Shown: piece after piece, positions 50,149 to 58,943 of the stretch
How positions within the stretch are numbered: the stretch's first letter is position 1
Layout of the letters: each line of letters starts with the position of its first letter
Assembly (NCBI RefSeq): GCF_001579845.1
Contig: NZ_CP007440.1
Location: forward strand, 930,001-994,000
Origin: Rhodoplanes sp. Z2-YC6860
Lineage (GTDB): Bacteria; Pseudomonadota; Alphaproteobacteria; Rhizobiales; Xanthobacteraceae
Length of the DNA: 64,000 nucleotides
Reading direction: 5' to 3'
Program-made: the position numbers and the translations under genes
Notes under the pieces: model-generated
The model's input: the letters and a program-made list of their open reading frames with translations, nothing else
Databases searched by the model: none
What the model was told of the DNA's origin: nothing

Positions 50149-50622
50149 TAGCTGGCTTTTTCGCCGAATGGGCCTTTCATCCCATCGGCCGGGCTAAGAG
50201 CCATAGTGCACTTGACGAATATATTTGTTCACGTTAAGTTCATATCGTTTGATTCGTCGAGGACATCGTCGATCGCGATGTCTGACAACGGAGCAGGATG
50301 CGGCCGCCGACAACGCGGACCGCGGATGGAGCGCCAGGAGGCGCCGGGCTCTTCGCACGGGCCCGCGTGCCACGGGACCCCCACCGCCCTCAAAGCACTG
50401 GCCCTCAAGGGCCATGGGTCCCGGAAGCTTGGCGCGCAGGCTGGCCCTTAGCAAAGGCCGGCCTAAAGGAGGTCTCGCAAACCTCCTGGCGCCTCCCGGC
50501 GCTCCATTCCTCTCTCCTATGGGAGAGGACAAGGAAAACAGGGAGACGGGCGCACCCGGCGTCCGAAAACAAAACCCCGGGACAGCGGAGCGTTGGCTGA
50601 AATGCCGCGACCCGAAGCCGGA
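50149..50622. other. Intergenic region with a repeat element, no gene seen
   Basis: These 474 bases between the IS630 end and the amidohydrolase stop hold an AT-rich stretch (50210-50260) that is the former downstream flank of the PilZ gene. The repeat element at 50327-50530 follows, and then a GC-rich stretch. The open frames across it are repetitive and unlikely to be genes. Confidence 0.5.
50327..50506. repeat. Large inverted repeat element
   Basis: TGGAGCGCCAGGAGGCGCC (50327-50345) and its complement at 50488-50506 form 19-base arms with a single mismatch. Internal smaller hairpins occur (for example GGAGGT...ACCTCC, 50468-50486). A CTCTCCTATGGGAGAG hairpin follows at 50513-50528. Such elements recur between genes in Bradyrhizobium-like genomes and are easily misread as proteins. 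Confidence 0.75.
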
Positions 50623-51570
50623 TCAGTGTGGCAGGTTCGGCAGGAGCTTCAGCGCATTGTCGCGCTCGATCGCCTGCAAATCCGCCACCGAGAGCTTCAG
50701 CCCGGCAAGGCCCTTCACCGTCACGTCCGGGTCCCAGAACGGAAAGTCCGACCCGTACAGTAGATGCGACATCGGCACGACGTCGAGCACGGCGCGCAGC
50801 GCCCCCGGCGAGGTGACGCCGACGACGTCGACATAGAGCCGGCTCAGCTCGTACATCACGCCGTTCGGCACGCGTGCGTTGAGCTCTGGCCGGTTCTTGG
50901 CGAGCCCCACAAGCCGATGCGCGATCATTCCCAGCGCGCCGCCGCCATGCGAGAAAATCCACTTGATGTTCGGGCAGCGGTGGAACGTGCCGCTGAACAG
51001 CAGGCTCGTGATCGCCCGCGTGGTGTCGAACGGAAATTCGATGGTGGGCGGCGGGATGTTCGGAATGACGTTGAAGGCAAAGCTCGCCGCGGTCGGGTGG
51101 AAATAGACCACGGCCTTGCGCCGGTCGAGCTCGTCGAACGCCGGCGCGAAGGCTTCGTCGCCGGGATATTTGTCGACATAGTTGGTCGTCAACGCGATGC
51201 CATCGGCTTTCAGTTCGTCAAAAGCATACTCGATCTCGCGGAGCGAGCCCTCGGTGTCGGGCAGAGGCAGGGACGCAAAGTGCCCGAATCGGCCCTTATG
51301 ATTGCTCTGGATTTCAGCGAAGGCTTCATTGCATTCGCGAGCGAAGGTGCGCGACGCCTGCGCGCTGCCGAGCCAGACGCTCGGCGTCGACACCGACAGC
51401 ACCGACACGGCGATCCCGCTTTTGTCCATGGCCTCGATCGCCTGGGCGGGCTTCCATTTGGTCAGCCGGTCGTAGAAGGCGTGGGTGGTGTGTTTGAGCA
51501 GTTCGCCGGTTTTGGAGATGTAGACCTGCGGATAGGGGTGATGGTGGGTGTCGATACGGTGGGCGGCCAT
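50623..51570 (-). CDS. Amidohydrolase-family decarboxylase (ACMSD-like)
   Basis: A 315-residue amidohydrolase-2 protein. The metal motif HxH is in IDTHHHPY (His9, His11). Further ligands are in VVYFHPTA, WIFSHGGG and LLYGSDFPFW (Asp). It resembles 2-amino-3-carboxymuconate semialdehyde decarboxylase and gamma-resorcylate decarboxylase, which act on aromatic or muconate carboxylates. ATG 51570 puts the metal motif at the N-terminus as usual. It is divergent from an intradiol dioxygenase gene (134-base gap), consistent with decarboxylation feeding hydroxyquinol- or catechol-type ring cleavage. Confidence 0.88.
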   Translation of the reverse strand: MAAHRIDTHHHPYPQVYISKTGELLKHTTHAFYDRLTKWKPAQAIEAMDKSGIAVSVLSVSTPSVWLGSAQASRTFARECNEAFAEIQSNHKGRFGHFASLPLPDTEGSLREIEYAFDELKADGIALTTNYVDKYPGDEAFAPAFDELDRRKAVVYFHPTAASFAFNVIPNIPPPTIEFPFDTTRAITSLLFSGTFHRCPNIKWIFSHGGGALGMIAHRLVGLAKNRPELNARVPNGVMYELSRLYVDVVGVTSPGALRAVLDVVPMSHLLYGSDFPFWDPDVTVKGLAGLKLSVADLQAIERDNALKLLPNLPH

Positions 51571-51704
51571 TCTGAACTCACGGAAAATAGGGACCAGCGA
51601 ACATTCGCAGGGATTGAGCAAACGCGGGGCGAAGCATATCAATTCCCTCAAGGAATGCAGCAGGCGGCCGTGGAATAGCGGCATGCCAAGCCGAGGAGAA
51701 ATTC

Positions 51705-52670
51705 ATGATCATCGAAGGTCCGGACCAGGTCACCCCCGCGGTGCTCGCTGAAATCGCGCGCGCGGAAAACCCGCGCTTCCGCGAGATCATGACGGCGCTG
51801 GTCAAGCACCTGCATGCCTTCGTCCGCGAAGCGAAGCTGACCGAGGAGGAATTCCACCAGGCCTGCGCCTATGTGAACGCCATCGGCCAGGCCTCGAACG
51901 CCTTCCACAACGAGGCGGTGCTGGCTTCGGGCTCCCTCGGCGTCTCGACGCTGGTGTGTCTGCTCAACAATGGTGCAGGCGGCGCAACGGAGACCACCGC
52001 CAATCTGCTGGGTCCGTTCTGGCGCACTGACTCGCCACGAACCGAAAATGGCGGTTCGATCGTGCGCTCGCCGACGCCGGGTCCGGAACTGTTCTGCAAC
52101 ATCGAGGTCAAGGATCGTGACGGCAAGCCCGTGGCCGACGCCGAGGTCGATGTCTGGCAATCGTCGACCGAAGGCCTCTACGAGAACCAGGACCCGACCC
52201 AGGCCGACATGAATCTGCGCGGCAAGTTCATGACCGACAAGAACGGCCGGTTCGCGTTCCGCAGCATCAAGCCTGCCGGCTACCCGATTCCGATCGACGG
52301 CCCGGTCGGCGACATGATCAAGGCGATGGGCCGGCACAACATGCGGCCCGCGCATCTGCACTTCCTGATCTACAAGCAGGGTTTCAAGACCCACATCTCG
52401 CAGGTCTATCTGCCCGACGATCCGAACATCGAGACCGATGTACAGCATGGAGTGACACGGAGGCTCCTCGGCAATTACGTGCGGCACGAAAACGAGACGC
52501 CGCCCGCGCCCGGCGTGAAGGATCCGTGGTTCTCGCTCGACTACACCTTCGTGATGGAACCGGGCGTTGCAAAGCTGCCGCGTGCGCCGATTCAGGACAA
52601 AGCCAAGAGCAGCCAGATGCTGCCTCAGGTGCTCAAGCCGACCCGCCGCGAGCCCGCGATGGCCAAATAA
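51705..52670 (+). CDS. Intradiol ring-cleavage dioxygenase (hydroxyquinol/catechol 1,2-type)
   Basis: A 321-residue non-heme Fe(III) dioxygenase. An N-terminal helical dimerisation domain (1-110) precedes the catalytic beta-sandwich. Iron ligands are Tyr159 (EGLYEN), Tyr193 (AGYPIPIDGPVG), His217 and His219 (RPAHLHFLI). The VDVWQSSTEGLYENQD and GRHNMRPAHLH blocks are closest to hydroxyquinol 1,2-dioxygenases. It opens a catechol or trihydroxybenzene ring between the hydroxyls. AGGAGAA precedes the ATG. Maleylacetate reductase, the usual partner, is not nearby. Confidence 0.93.
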   Translation: MIIEGPDQVTPAVLAEIARAENPRFREIMTALVKHLHAFVREAKLTEEEFHQACAYVNAIGQASNAFHNEAVLASGSLGVSTLVCLLNNGAGGATETTANLLGPFWRTDSPRTENGGSIVRSPTPGPELFCNIEVKDRDGKPVADAEVDVWQSSTEGLYENQDPTQADMNLRGKFMTDKNGRFAFRSIKPAGYPIPIDGPVGDMIKAMGRHNMRPAHLHFLIYKQGFKTHISQVYLPDDPNIETDVQHGVTRRLLGNYVRHENETPPAPGVKDPWFSLDYTFVMEPGVAKLPRAPIQDKAKSSQMLPQVLKPTRREPAMAK

Positions 52671-52986
52671 TTCTGGCAGCGGTATCGACGTAGCTCTGCC
52701 TCGTGCCCAAAGTCTTTCGCGTTAACGAAAAATTCCGGCTGTGAAGGAGAACGCGGGTTGGCGCGACGCTTCGATCTTCGCGAACAAAGCGGGACGATTG
52801 CGCGAACCGGTGAACGAATCCGATTAAATGCTAACCTGCGATCTGAGTGATCGCATTAAGAAAGCATTTCTTCCGGTGAATCGGCGCGGCTTTCCGTGCC
52901 GATTCGTTTTTCATGAATCAAGCGTGGACAAGCGTTTCGACATTGCGCGCGATGGTATTGCGATGGCGTGGGCCGCGATCCGCCCG
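52671..52986. other. Intergenic region, possible small transcript
   Basis: These 316 bases lie between convergent genes. They contain an AT-richer stretch around 52720-52860 and a strong terminator at 52878-52911. A reading frame from 52828 crosses the terminator hairpin and overlaps the transglycosylase gene on the other strand, so it is not taken as a gene. Confidence 0.4.
52878..52911 (+). terminator. Rho-independent terminator
   Basis: GAATCGGCGCGG and CCGTGCCGATTC pair into a 12-bp stem (one G-T pair) with a CTTT loop, followed by GTTTTT on the plus strand. It is 207 bases beyond the dioxygenase stop. Confidence 0.85.
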
Positions 52987-53916
52987 TCAGGTTCGAGGAT
53001 TGCGCAACACGGCGCAGTCGCCGCCACTCTTGTGAATGCGAACGCAAAGCGAATTTGCATCCGCACGCGTTTCGGCCCCGACCCTGACTTGATAACGCGG
53101 CACCGGACCGCGGCCGCGCTCAAACAGGATCGGATCGCGTCCGGCTAATATTGCGGTGTAACGCCGCTGAAGCTCCGCGAATATGCTCAGGATGCGCGAA
53201 CGCGACATATCGGCGCCGAGAATAACGCCCCATGGCTGCATCACGCCGGCGGCGATACGTTGCTCAAGCGCCGCAACAAACCGGTTGGGCGCGCGCTTGA
53301 GCAGTGCCATCAATTCGCCGCAGCCCAGCCCCTGCTGCTGCTTCCGGTCAACGTCGGGGCCTGCCTTGGACCACTGTTCGACAGGAGCGCCGGTAATGGC
53401 GAATACATAGTTGCGCGTCTCCGACGGCATTGTTCCCGAGCCGCTGATCCACTCGCGAATACGCCGTGGACCGGCGTTGTAGGCAGCGGCGGCAAGGCCA
53501 AGGTTGCCAAACTCGCTCCGCAATTCGCGCAGGAACTCCGCGGACTTTGGTAGCGCCTGAATGGGATCGAGCGGGTTGAGCAGCTTCCGATCTGCGGCCG
53601 TGCCCGGCATGAATTGTGCAATGCCGAGCGCGCGCTTGCCGGTGCGGGTGAGCGGACCGACGGCGTCGGAGCGAAACCGGCTCTCCTGCCAGATCACACG
53701 GGCAAAGAACTCCACCGGCAGGCCGTTGGCGCGCGCCGCCGACTCGAGCAGCAAGCACAGCGATTTCTGTGCGTCGCCGGTTTCGCTCAATTTGACCGGA
53801 CTGGTCACCGCGGGATCTTCCCGAGGTGCGTCCTCAGCGATTGCCGACAACACCGATAGAGCGCCCAGAATCAATCCCAGCGCTGGCCGGGTTCCTATGA
53901 GCGCGCGGGCTTGCAT
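52987..53916 (-). CDS. Lytic transglycosylase with C-terminal SPOR-like segment
   Basis: A 309-residue secreted murein hydrolase. The signal region is LGLILGALSVLSAIA; the SLT domain has the catalytic Glu78 in VIWQESRFRSDAVG, then GIAQFMPGTA and AAAAYNAGPRRIREW. The last 40 residues (PRYQVRVGAETRADANSLCVRIHKSGGDCAVLR) look like an SPOR half-repeat for binding denuded peptidoglycan at septa. It cleaves the glycan strand to 1,6-anhydro ends. It lies alone between the dioxygenase and the LivK-type genes. Confidence 0.9.
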   Translation of the reverse strand: MQARALIGTRPALGLILGALSVLSAIAEDAPREDPAVTSPVKLSETGDAQKSLCLLLESAARANGLPVEFFARVIWQESRFRSDAVGPLTRTGKRALGIAQFMPGTAADRKLLNPLDPIQALPKSAEFLRELRSEFGNLGLAAAAYNAGPRRIREWISGSGTMPSETRNYVFAITGAPVEQWSKAGPDVDRKQQQGLGCGELMALLKRAPNRFVAALEQRIAAGVMQPWGVILGADMSRSRILSIFAELQRRYTAILAGRDPILFERGRGPVPRYQVRVGAETRADANSLCVRIHKSGGDCAVLRNPRT

Positions 53917-53979
53917 TCAGGGCCGGTCCGATCTTCTCCGTCAGGTTCGGATCCGACGCGGAGCACGACCGCGCCCCGG

Positions 53980-55248
53980 CTACGGCTTCTTCCGCGCTTC
54001 GGCGTACGGATAGATCATCGTGCCGCTCGCCAATTCCGGCGGCCACAGGATCGGCTGCTTTGCGCCGCTCTTGAACTGCTCGACATTGTTGGGCTCGATG
54101 TTTTGGAACTGGGTCAGCACCATCCGGGGCTTCGCCCATTCGCCATCTGCGCCGAATGAAAGCTCGCCGACCACGGTCTTGAAGCTGTGGCTGTGGATGT
54201 ATTTGGCGAGCACATCCTGGTCGAGGCTCTTGGTCGCGGTGACGGCCTGGTCGAGAATCTGGCCGTTGGTATAGCCGAACGGCACGAAGGCAAAGCCGAT
54301 CTGATCGGTCTTCAGCTCGCCCGCCTTGGCCTGATAGCGCTTCATCAGGTCGTCGAGGCCGGGAAAATTGAGCTTGGGAGAGGGCACGAAGCTCTCCGCA
54401 ATGACGAGCCCGTTCTGGACAGCGCCGAGCTGCGCCTTGATCGGCGTGACGAGCTGGCCGATCAGGGCGCCGCCGAACATCTTCGGATTGAGGCCGATTT
54501 CGTTCGCGGCGCGCACGAGGCCCACGCTGTCCGGCGGATAGGCGCCCGCATAGACGATGTCGGCATTGGCCGCCTGCACGGCGCGCATCACCGGCGTGAA
54601 GTCGGTGGTGTTCGGCGGATAGCTCTTGTCGAAGATCAGCTTGAAGCCGTGCTTCTTCAGTTCCTCGCGGGCGCCCTGCGCGGCACCTTGCGCGAATTCG
54701 GCGTCGGCCGCGATGATCGCGACAGTCTGCGGCTTGGGATTCTGCTTCGCTGCCATCTCGAAGAATCCCCTCGAGAAGCCATTCACGCCGTCGGAGCCGA
54801 CCGGCACCATCGAGAAGTACTTGTCATATTTGTATTGGTCGTTGATGCCGATCGCGGTGTAGCTGATCAGCAATTTCTTGTTCTGGATGATGGTGGGCAT
54901 CACCGGCGCGACGTAGTTCGTCCCGTACGGGCCGAGCAGCAGGTCGGCTTTGTCGACCGAAATCAGCTTGGTGTAGAGGTTCGGCACGTTGGCCGGGTTG
55001 CTCTGATCATCGTAGACGATGACTTCGACCGGCCGGCCGAGCATGCCGCCTTTGGCGTTGACGTCGTCGCGCCAGATTTCGATCGCAGCCTGGATCATCT
55101 TGCCGGCGGGGGCACCGGCGCCGGTCAGCGCCAGCGTCATGCCGACCTTGATCGGGTTGCCGCTTTGCGCGGCCGCGCCCGATATCCCGAGCAAGCTCGC
55201 AAGCGCGACCGCGCCGAGCGATCGCAACGCATTCCGACGTCCATTCAT
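53980..55248 (-). CDS. Branched-chain amino acid-type (LivK/Leu-Ile-Val) ABC binding protein
   Basis: A 422-residue type I periplasmic binding protein. The signal peptide is ALRSLGAVALASLLGISGAAAQ; the fold shows KVGMTLALTGAGAPAGKMI, VEVIVYDDQSNPANV, LLLGPYGTNYVAPVM and AFAQGAAQGAREELKK-like segments. Similar proteins bind aromatic or aliphatic carboxylates in catabolic clusters. GGGAGG precedes ATG 55248. Its paralogue lies directly upstream at 55321, and no permease or ATPase gene is adjacent. The final PYAEARKKP tail is shared with the paralogue. Confidence 0.9.
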   Translation of the reverse strand: MNGRRNALRSLGAVALASLLGISGAAAQSGNPIKVGMTLALTGAGAPAGKMIQAAIEIWRDDVNAKGGMLGRPVEVIVYDDQSNPANVPNLYTKLISVDKADLLLGPYGTNYVAPVMPTIIQNKKLLISYTAIGINDQYKYDKYFSMVPVGSDGVNGFSRGFFEMAAKQNPKPQTVAIIAADAEFAQGAAQGAREELKKHGFKLIFDKSYPPNTTDFTPVMRAVQAANADIVYAGAYPPDSVGLVRAANEIGLNPKMFGGALIGQLVTPIKAQLGAVQNGLVIAESFVPSPKLNFPGLDDLMKRYQAKAGELKTDQIGFAFVPFGYTNGQILDQAVTATKSLDQDVLAKYIHSHSFKTVVGELSFGADGEWAKPRMVLTQFQNIEPNNVEQFKSGAKQPILWPPELASGTMIYPYAEARKKP

Positions 55249-55264
55249 TGCTGCCCTCCCCATG

Positions 55265-55318
55265 GCGAGCGCTTGCGCTCGCGTTCGACGATGTGTGCGA
55301 GCACTCGCGCTCGCGTTC
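55265..55318. repeat. Direct 22-bp repeat between the LivK paralogues
   Basis: A 22-base unit starting GCGAGCGCTTGCGCTCG (55265-55286) recurs with two differences at 55297-55318. Each unit contains GCGAGC/GCTCGC self-complementary parts. Confidence 0.6.
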
Positions 55319-55320
55319 AG

Positions 55321-56589
55321 CTATTTCTTTCGTGCATCCCCGTACGGATAGATCAGCGTGCCGGTCTTCCAGTCCGGCGGCCACACCACCGGCAGCGCTT
55401 TGCCGTCGCGGAACTGATCGAGATTGTTGGGTTGCGCATTCTGCACCTGGGTCCAGACCGCACGCGCCTTCGACCACTCGCCGTTCTTGGCGAAGGAGAC
55501 ATCGCCGGCCACGGTCTTGAAGCTCGCCTGGTGCATGTATGCGGCGAGCTTGTCGTGATCGAGGCTCTTGGTCGCGGTGACGGCCTGTTCCAACGCCTGG
55601 CCGGCCGCGTAGGCGAACGGCCCCCAGGCGAAGCCCAGCGGATCGATGCCCGCGGCAGAGGCCTTGGCGTTGTAGCGCTTGAGGAACTCGGCCGCGCCCT
55701 CGATTTTCGGCACCATGGCGGCGGAAAAATTCTCGTTGATGACGAGTCCGTTAGCGATCGGCCCGAGCTGGACCTTGATGGGCGTCACCAGCATGCCGAT
55801 CATCGCGCCGCCGAACAGTTTCGGTGACAGCCCGATCTCGTTGGCGGCACGGATGATGCCTACGTTATCGGGCGGATAGGCGCCGATGAAGACGATATCC
55901 GCATTCGCCGCCTGCACGGCGCGGACCACCGGCGCGAAGTCGGTGGTCGAGGGCGGATAGCTCTGGTCGTAGACCAGCTTGAAGCCGTGCTTCTTGATCT
56001 GCTCGCGTGCGCCCTGCGCGGCGCTTTGCGCGAACTCGGCGTCGGCCGCGAGGATCGCGACCGTCTGCGGCTTGGGATTCTGCTGGGCCGCGAGATCGAA
56101 GAAGCCGATCGAGAAGGCGTTCACGCCCTCAGGTCCGACCGAGACCATCGAGAAATACTTGTCGTAGTTGAACTTGTCGTTGATGCCGATCGCCGTGAAG
56201 CTGATCGTCATCTTCTTGTTCTGGATGATGGCCGGCATGGCCGGCGCGACGAAGTTGGTGCCGTAGGGGCCGAGCAGCAGGTCGACTTTGTCGACCGTGA
56301 TCAGCTTGGTGTAGATGTTGGGCACGTTCGATGGCGTGCTCTGGTCGTCGAGAATGACGAGCTGCACCGGCCGGCCGAGGATGCCGCCCTTGGCGTTGAC
56401 GTCGTCGCGCCAGATTTCGAGCGCGGTGTTGATGACCTTGCTGGGCGCAGCGCCGGCGCCGGTCAGAGCCAGGCTCATGCCGACCTTGATCGGCTCGCCG
56501 CTTTGCGCCGCGGCGTTTGCAATCGAGAGCAATCCAATCAGCAACGCCGCCGCGCCTGCGCGCAGCGCATTCCCAACGTTCCAGGACAT
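55321..56589 (-). CDS. Branched-chain amino acid-type (LivK) ABC binding protein, tandem paralogue
   Basis: A 422-residue paralogue of the neighbour at 53980, of identical length and alignable throughout (KVGMSLALTGAGAAPSKVI, LLLGPYGTNFVAPAMPAIIQNKK, GGAMIGMLVTPIKVQLGP, LDHDKLAAYMH). The signal peptide is ALRAGAAALLIGLLSIANAAAQ. ATG 56589 has AGGGAGG upstream. A tandem duplication with divergence is evident. As with the first copy, transport partners are missing from the window, so it either shares a distant LIV permease or serves a sensory role. Confidence 0.9.
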   Translation of the reverse strand: MSWNVGNALRAGAAALLIGLLSIANAAAQSGEPIKVGMSLALTGAGAAPSKVINTALEIWRDDVNAKGGILGRPVQLVILDDQSTPSNVPNIYTKLITVDKVDLLLGPYGTNFVAPAMPAIIQNKKMTISFTAIGINDKFNYDKYFSMVSVGPEGVNAFSIGFFDLAAQQNPKPQTVAILAADAEFAQSAAQGAREQIKKHGFKLVYDQSYPPSTTDFAPVVRAVQAANADIVFIGAYPPDNVGIIRAANEIGLSPKLFGGAMIGMLVTPIKVQLGPIANGLVINENFSAAMVPKIEGAAEFLKRYNAKASAAGIDPLGFAWGPFAYAAGQALEQAVTATKSLDHDKLAAYMHQASFKTVAGDVSFAKNGEWSKARAVWTQVQNAQPNNLDQFRDGKALPVVWPPDWKTGTLIYPYGDARKK

Positions 56590-56760
56590 GGTTTTCCTCC
56601 CTTGAGGCGGCACGTCATTGCGCGCCGCCCTTGTTGTCAGTCTCCTAGGTCATGGTGGCAGCATCTCTTCCAGCATCGGCAGTGCCCACCCTCGCCCTCC
56701 AGGGGAGGGTGAAGGCGGCTGTGGTTCTGCCGAGTCATCTTCACGCACCCTTGCTCCGCA

Positions 56761-57693
56761 TCACTTGTGCATCTGGTCTTCCGGCATCACCGGCATGATG
56801 CCCCAGTAGTTCGCGGCGTTCGGGTCTTTGGACCAGACCTTCGGCGACTGCGGCCGGTCGCGATGCCACGGCCGCGGTTCGAAGTAGCCCATTTCCTCGT
56901 TCATCTGGTCGAGTTGGGCGAACAGCTCGGTGATCAGCCCGTTCGGCCCGCGGTGATAGGTGAAGAGATTGTGGCCGATGCCGTGCCGGCCGGGACCCCA
57001 GAGCAGCTTGTAGCCATTGAGGCTCAAGGTGTCGCACGCGGTCAGCATGTGGCCCCAGTCGCGTAATTCGAATGCGGTGTGGAAGTGCCGGTTCTCCGGA
57101 TCCTGCATCAGGTTGATGGTGTGGTGGTCGACGCCGCAGCGCAGGAACGAGAACGTGTCGCCCATCCAGTCGGAGACGCGGAAGCCCAGCACATTGCAGT
57201 AGAAGTCGGTGACCTTCTTGACGTCTTTGACGAAGAACGCGACGTGGCCGAGCTTGTGCGGCACGATGCCCTTGGTCGCGAACTTCTGCGGCGGCACGTC
57301 GGCGCGCTTGAACACCTCCATCACCGTGCCCTTCGGGTCTTCGAAGGTCAGCATCTCGGCGATGGACGGTTCGGGGTCCTTCTTGCGCTCGGTCTTGATG
57401 CCCTGCGCCTTGGTCTGCTTCTCGAATTCGCCGAGGTCGTCGTCGAGGCCGACCTGGAAGCCGAGCCGCACGCACTGGCCCTTGTCGCCGCTGCCGCCCT
57501 TGCGCAGCACCACCGAATGATGGTCGAGCGTCGAGGCGAGGAACGCCGCGTCCTTCTCCTTGGCGGTCAGCGTCAGGCCGAGCACGTCGGTGTAATAGGC
57601 GATCTGCCCCTCGAGATCGGGCGTCTCGTAGGTGGCGTGGGAAATCTTTTTGACGCGGATGATGTCGCGAATGTCTCTCGGGAGGAGGGTCAT
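56761..57693 (-). CDS. VOC-family extradiol-type dioxygenase
   Basis: A 310-residue protein with two VOC modules. Metal ligand candidates in the second half are KLGHVAFFV (His), NRHFHTAFEL (His) and NGLITELFAQL (Glu), the set for a type I extradiol dioxygenase. The first half has KKISHATYETPDLEGQIAYYTDVLGL. ATG 57693 overlaps the stop of the upstream dehydrogenase gene by four bases. With the dehydrogenase and a YCII protein it forms a small catabolic operon. It is not a close copy of the VOC protein at 93-1043. The catechol-like substrate is unknown. Confidence 0.85.
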   Translation of the reverse strand: MTLLPRDIRDIIRVKKISHATYETPDLEGQIAYYTDVLGLTLTAKEKDAAFLASTLDHHSVVLRKGGSGDKGQCVRLGFQVGLDDDLGEFEKQTKAQGIKTERKKDPEPSIAEMLTFEDPKGTVMEVFKRADVPPQKFATKGIVPHKLGHVAFFVKDVKKVTDFYCNVLGFRVSDWMGDTFSFLRCGVDHHTINLMQDPENRHFHTAFELRDWGHMLTACDTLSLNGYKLLWGPGRHGIGHNLFTYHRGPNGLITELFAQLDQMNEEMGYFEPRPWHRDRPQSPKVWSKDPNAANYWGIMPVMPEDQMHK

Positions 57694-58571
57694 GACTTCT
57701 TTCTCTGCATGGCATTGACCACGTCGACCAGGACGGCGACGTCGTGCGTGTCGCCCAGCCCCATGTCGACGCATTTCTGATAAACCTCGATCGCACGATC
57801 GAGCAGCGGTGTGGCTGTGCCGGTCGAGTCGGCCCAGTCACGGATCAGATCGAAATAGTGAAACAACTGGCTCGGCGCGCCCTGCACCGGCTGGAACTTG
57901 CGCTGCGCCATCCAGGGCGCGCGGATGCCGAATTGCGTCGAGCCGCCGCTGCCGCTCGCCACCGCCTTGATCATCAGGTCGACGTCGACGCCGGCCTTCA
58001 GACCGAGCGCCATCGCCTCGGCGGTCGCCGCGATGTTGATCGCGACCAGCAGATTGTTGACGAGCTTCACCTTGCTCGCAGCGCCGAACGGCCCGAAGTA
58101 GAGGCACATGTCGGCGAAGCCCTTGATCACCGGTTCGACGCGCTTGGCCGCATCGGCGTCGCCACCGAGATAGATCACGGCCTTGCGCGCCGACACCATG
58201 CCGGGCGTGCCGCTCACCTCGCCGTCGAGATAGGCCGCGCCTTTCGCCGCCAGCGGCGCGACTTGCTTCTCCTTGTCGGGCACGGCGTGTGAGCCGAGTT
58301 CGACGATGATCTGGCCTTTCCGTGCCGTGTGGATGAGACCTTTGGGTCCGTTCACCACCTCGTCCATGGCTTCCGCGGTGGGCACGCAGGACAGCACCAC
58401 GTCGCATTGCGCCCCGATGTCCGCCGGCGATTTCGCCGGCACCCCGCCGATCTTCTCGAACTCGGCCAATGACCCACGGCGATAGCCGAGCACCTTGTGG
58501 CCACTCTTGATGAGATTCTCCGAAATTGGCAGGCCGATCTTGCCCACGCCGACGAAACCAACCGTTTGCAT
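57690..58571 (-). CDS. 3-hydroxyisobutyrate dehydrogenase-family oxidoreductase
   Basis: A 293-residue beta-hydroxyacid dehydrogenase. The NAD(P) motif GFVGVGKIGLPI is at residues 5-16, the substrate motif GEVSGTPGMVSARKA near 118-132 (family DGPVSGG-type), and the catalytic Lys in KVKLVNNLLVAINI near 170. It oxidises a beta-hydroxyacid to its semialdehyde, or runs in reverse. ATG 58571 has GGGAGTGAGG upstream. Coupled to the VOC dioxygenase gene by a four-base overlap. Confidence 0.92.
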   Translation of the reverse strand: MQTVGFVGVGKIGLPISENLIKSGHKVLGYRRGSLAEFEKIGGVPAKSPADIGAQCDVVLSCVPTAEAMDEVVNGPKGLIHTARKGQIIVELGSHAVPDKEKQVAPLAAKGAAYLDGEVSGTPGMVSARKAVIYLGGDADAAKRVEPVIKGFADMCLYFGPFGAASKVKLVNNLLVAINIAATAEAMALGLKAGVDVDLMIKAVASGSGGSTQFGIRAPWMAQRKFQPVQGAPSQLFHYFDLIRDWADSTGTATPLLDRAIEVYQKCVDMGLGDTHDVAVLVDVVNAMQRKKS

Positions 58572-58604
58572 CCTCACTCCCTGGAATTGGTCTTCTTGGT
58601 TTTT

Positions 58605-58943
58605 TTACGCGAACTCTATCGTCTGGTCGGACAGGTTCACGGTCACGCCGATCGAGCCTTCCATCACGGTCCATTCGCGCACCTCGAAGGTGCGGAGGTT
58701 GTTGATCACGAACGGGTCTGCGAGCGCGATCTCGCGCGCCTCGTCGAGGTTCGCGGCGCGAAGGACCGTCAGCCCGTCACCGGCCGGCTGGCCGGGTGCG
58801 GTCGTGAGCGGGCCCGAGGCGAACAGCACGCCCGCCTTCTCCAGGCCGATCATGTACTCGAGATGCTTGGGCAGCACCGCGCCGAGCTGCTCGGCCGTTG
58901 CACCACCTTTGGAGAGGACCACGTAAAGCTTCTTGCGCAGCAT
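58605..58943 (-). CDS. YCII-related domain protein
   Basis: A 112-residue protein with the YCII/DGPF fold: YVVLSKGGATAEQLGAVLPKHLEYMIGLEKAGVLFASGPL then the segment AREIALADPFVINNLRTFEVREWTV. YCII proteins are dimeric ferredoxin-like folds; some catalyse dehalogenation or lactone isomerisation in aromatic pathways. ATG 58943 is given. An in-frame TTG at 58977 (LDELIKRLTQR) would add a helix and is a real alternative. It is 33 bases upstream of the dehydrogenase gene on the same strand. Confidence 0.82.
   Translation of the reverse strand: MLRKKLYVVLSKGGATAEQLGAVLPKHLEYMIGLEKAGVLFASGPLTTAPGQPAGDGLTVLRAANLDEAREIALADPFVINNLRTFEVREWTVMEGSIGVTVNLSDQTIEFA

Noticed and set aside
50194-50962. Open frames across the repeat region (Arg/Pro/Gly-rich)
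   Set aside because: They follow the inverted repeat element and the antisense of the amidohydrolase; no start site or family.
52828-53148. A 106-codon plus-strand frame
   Set aside because: It crosses a strong terminator and overlaps the lytic transglycosylase gene on the opposite strand.
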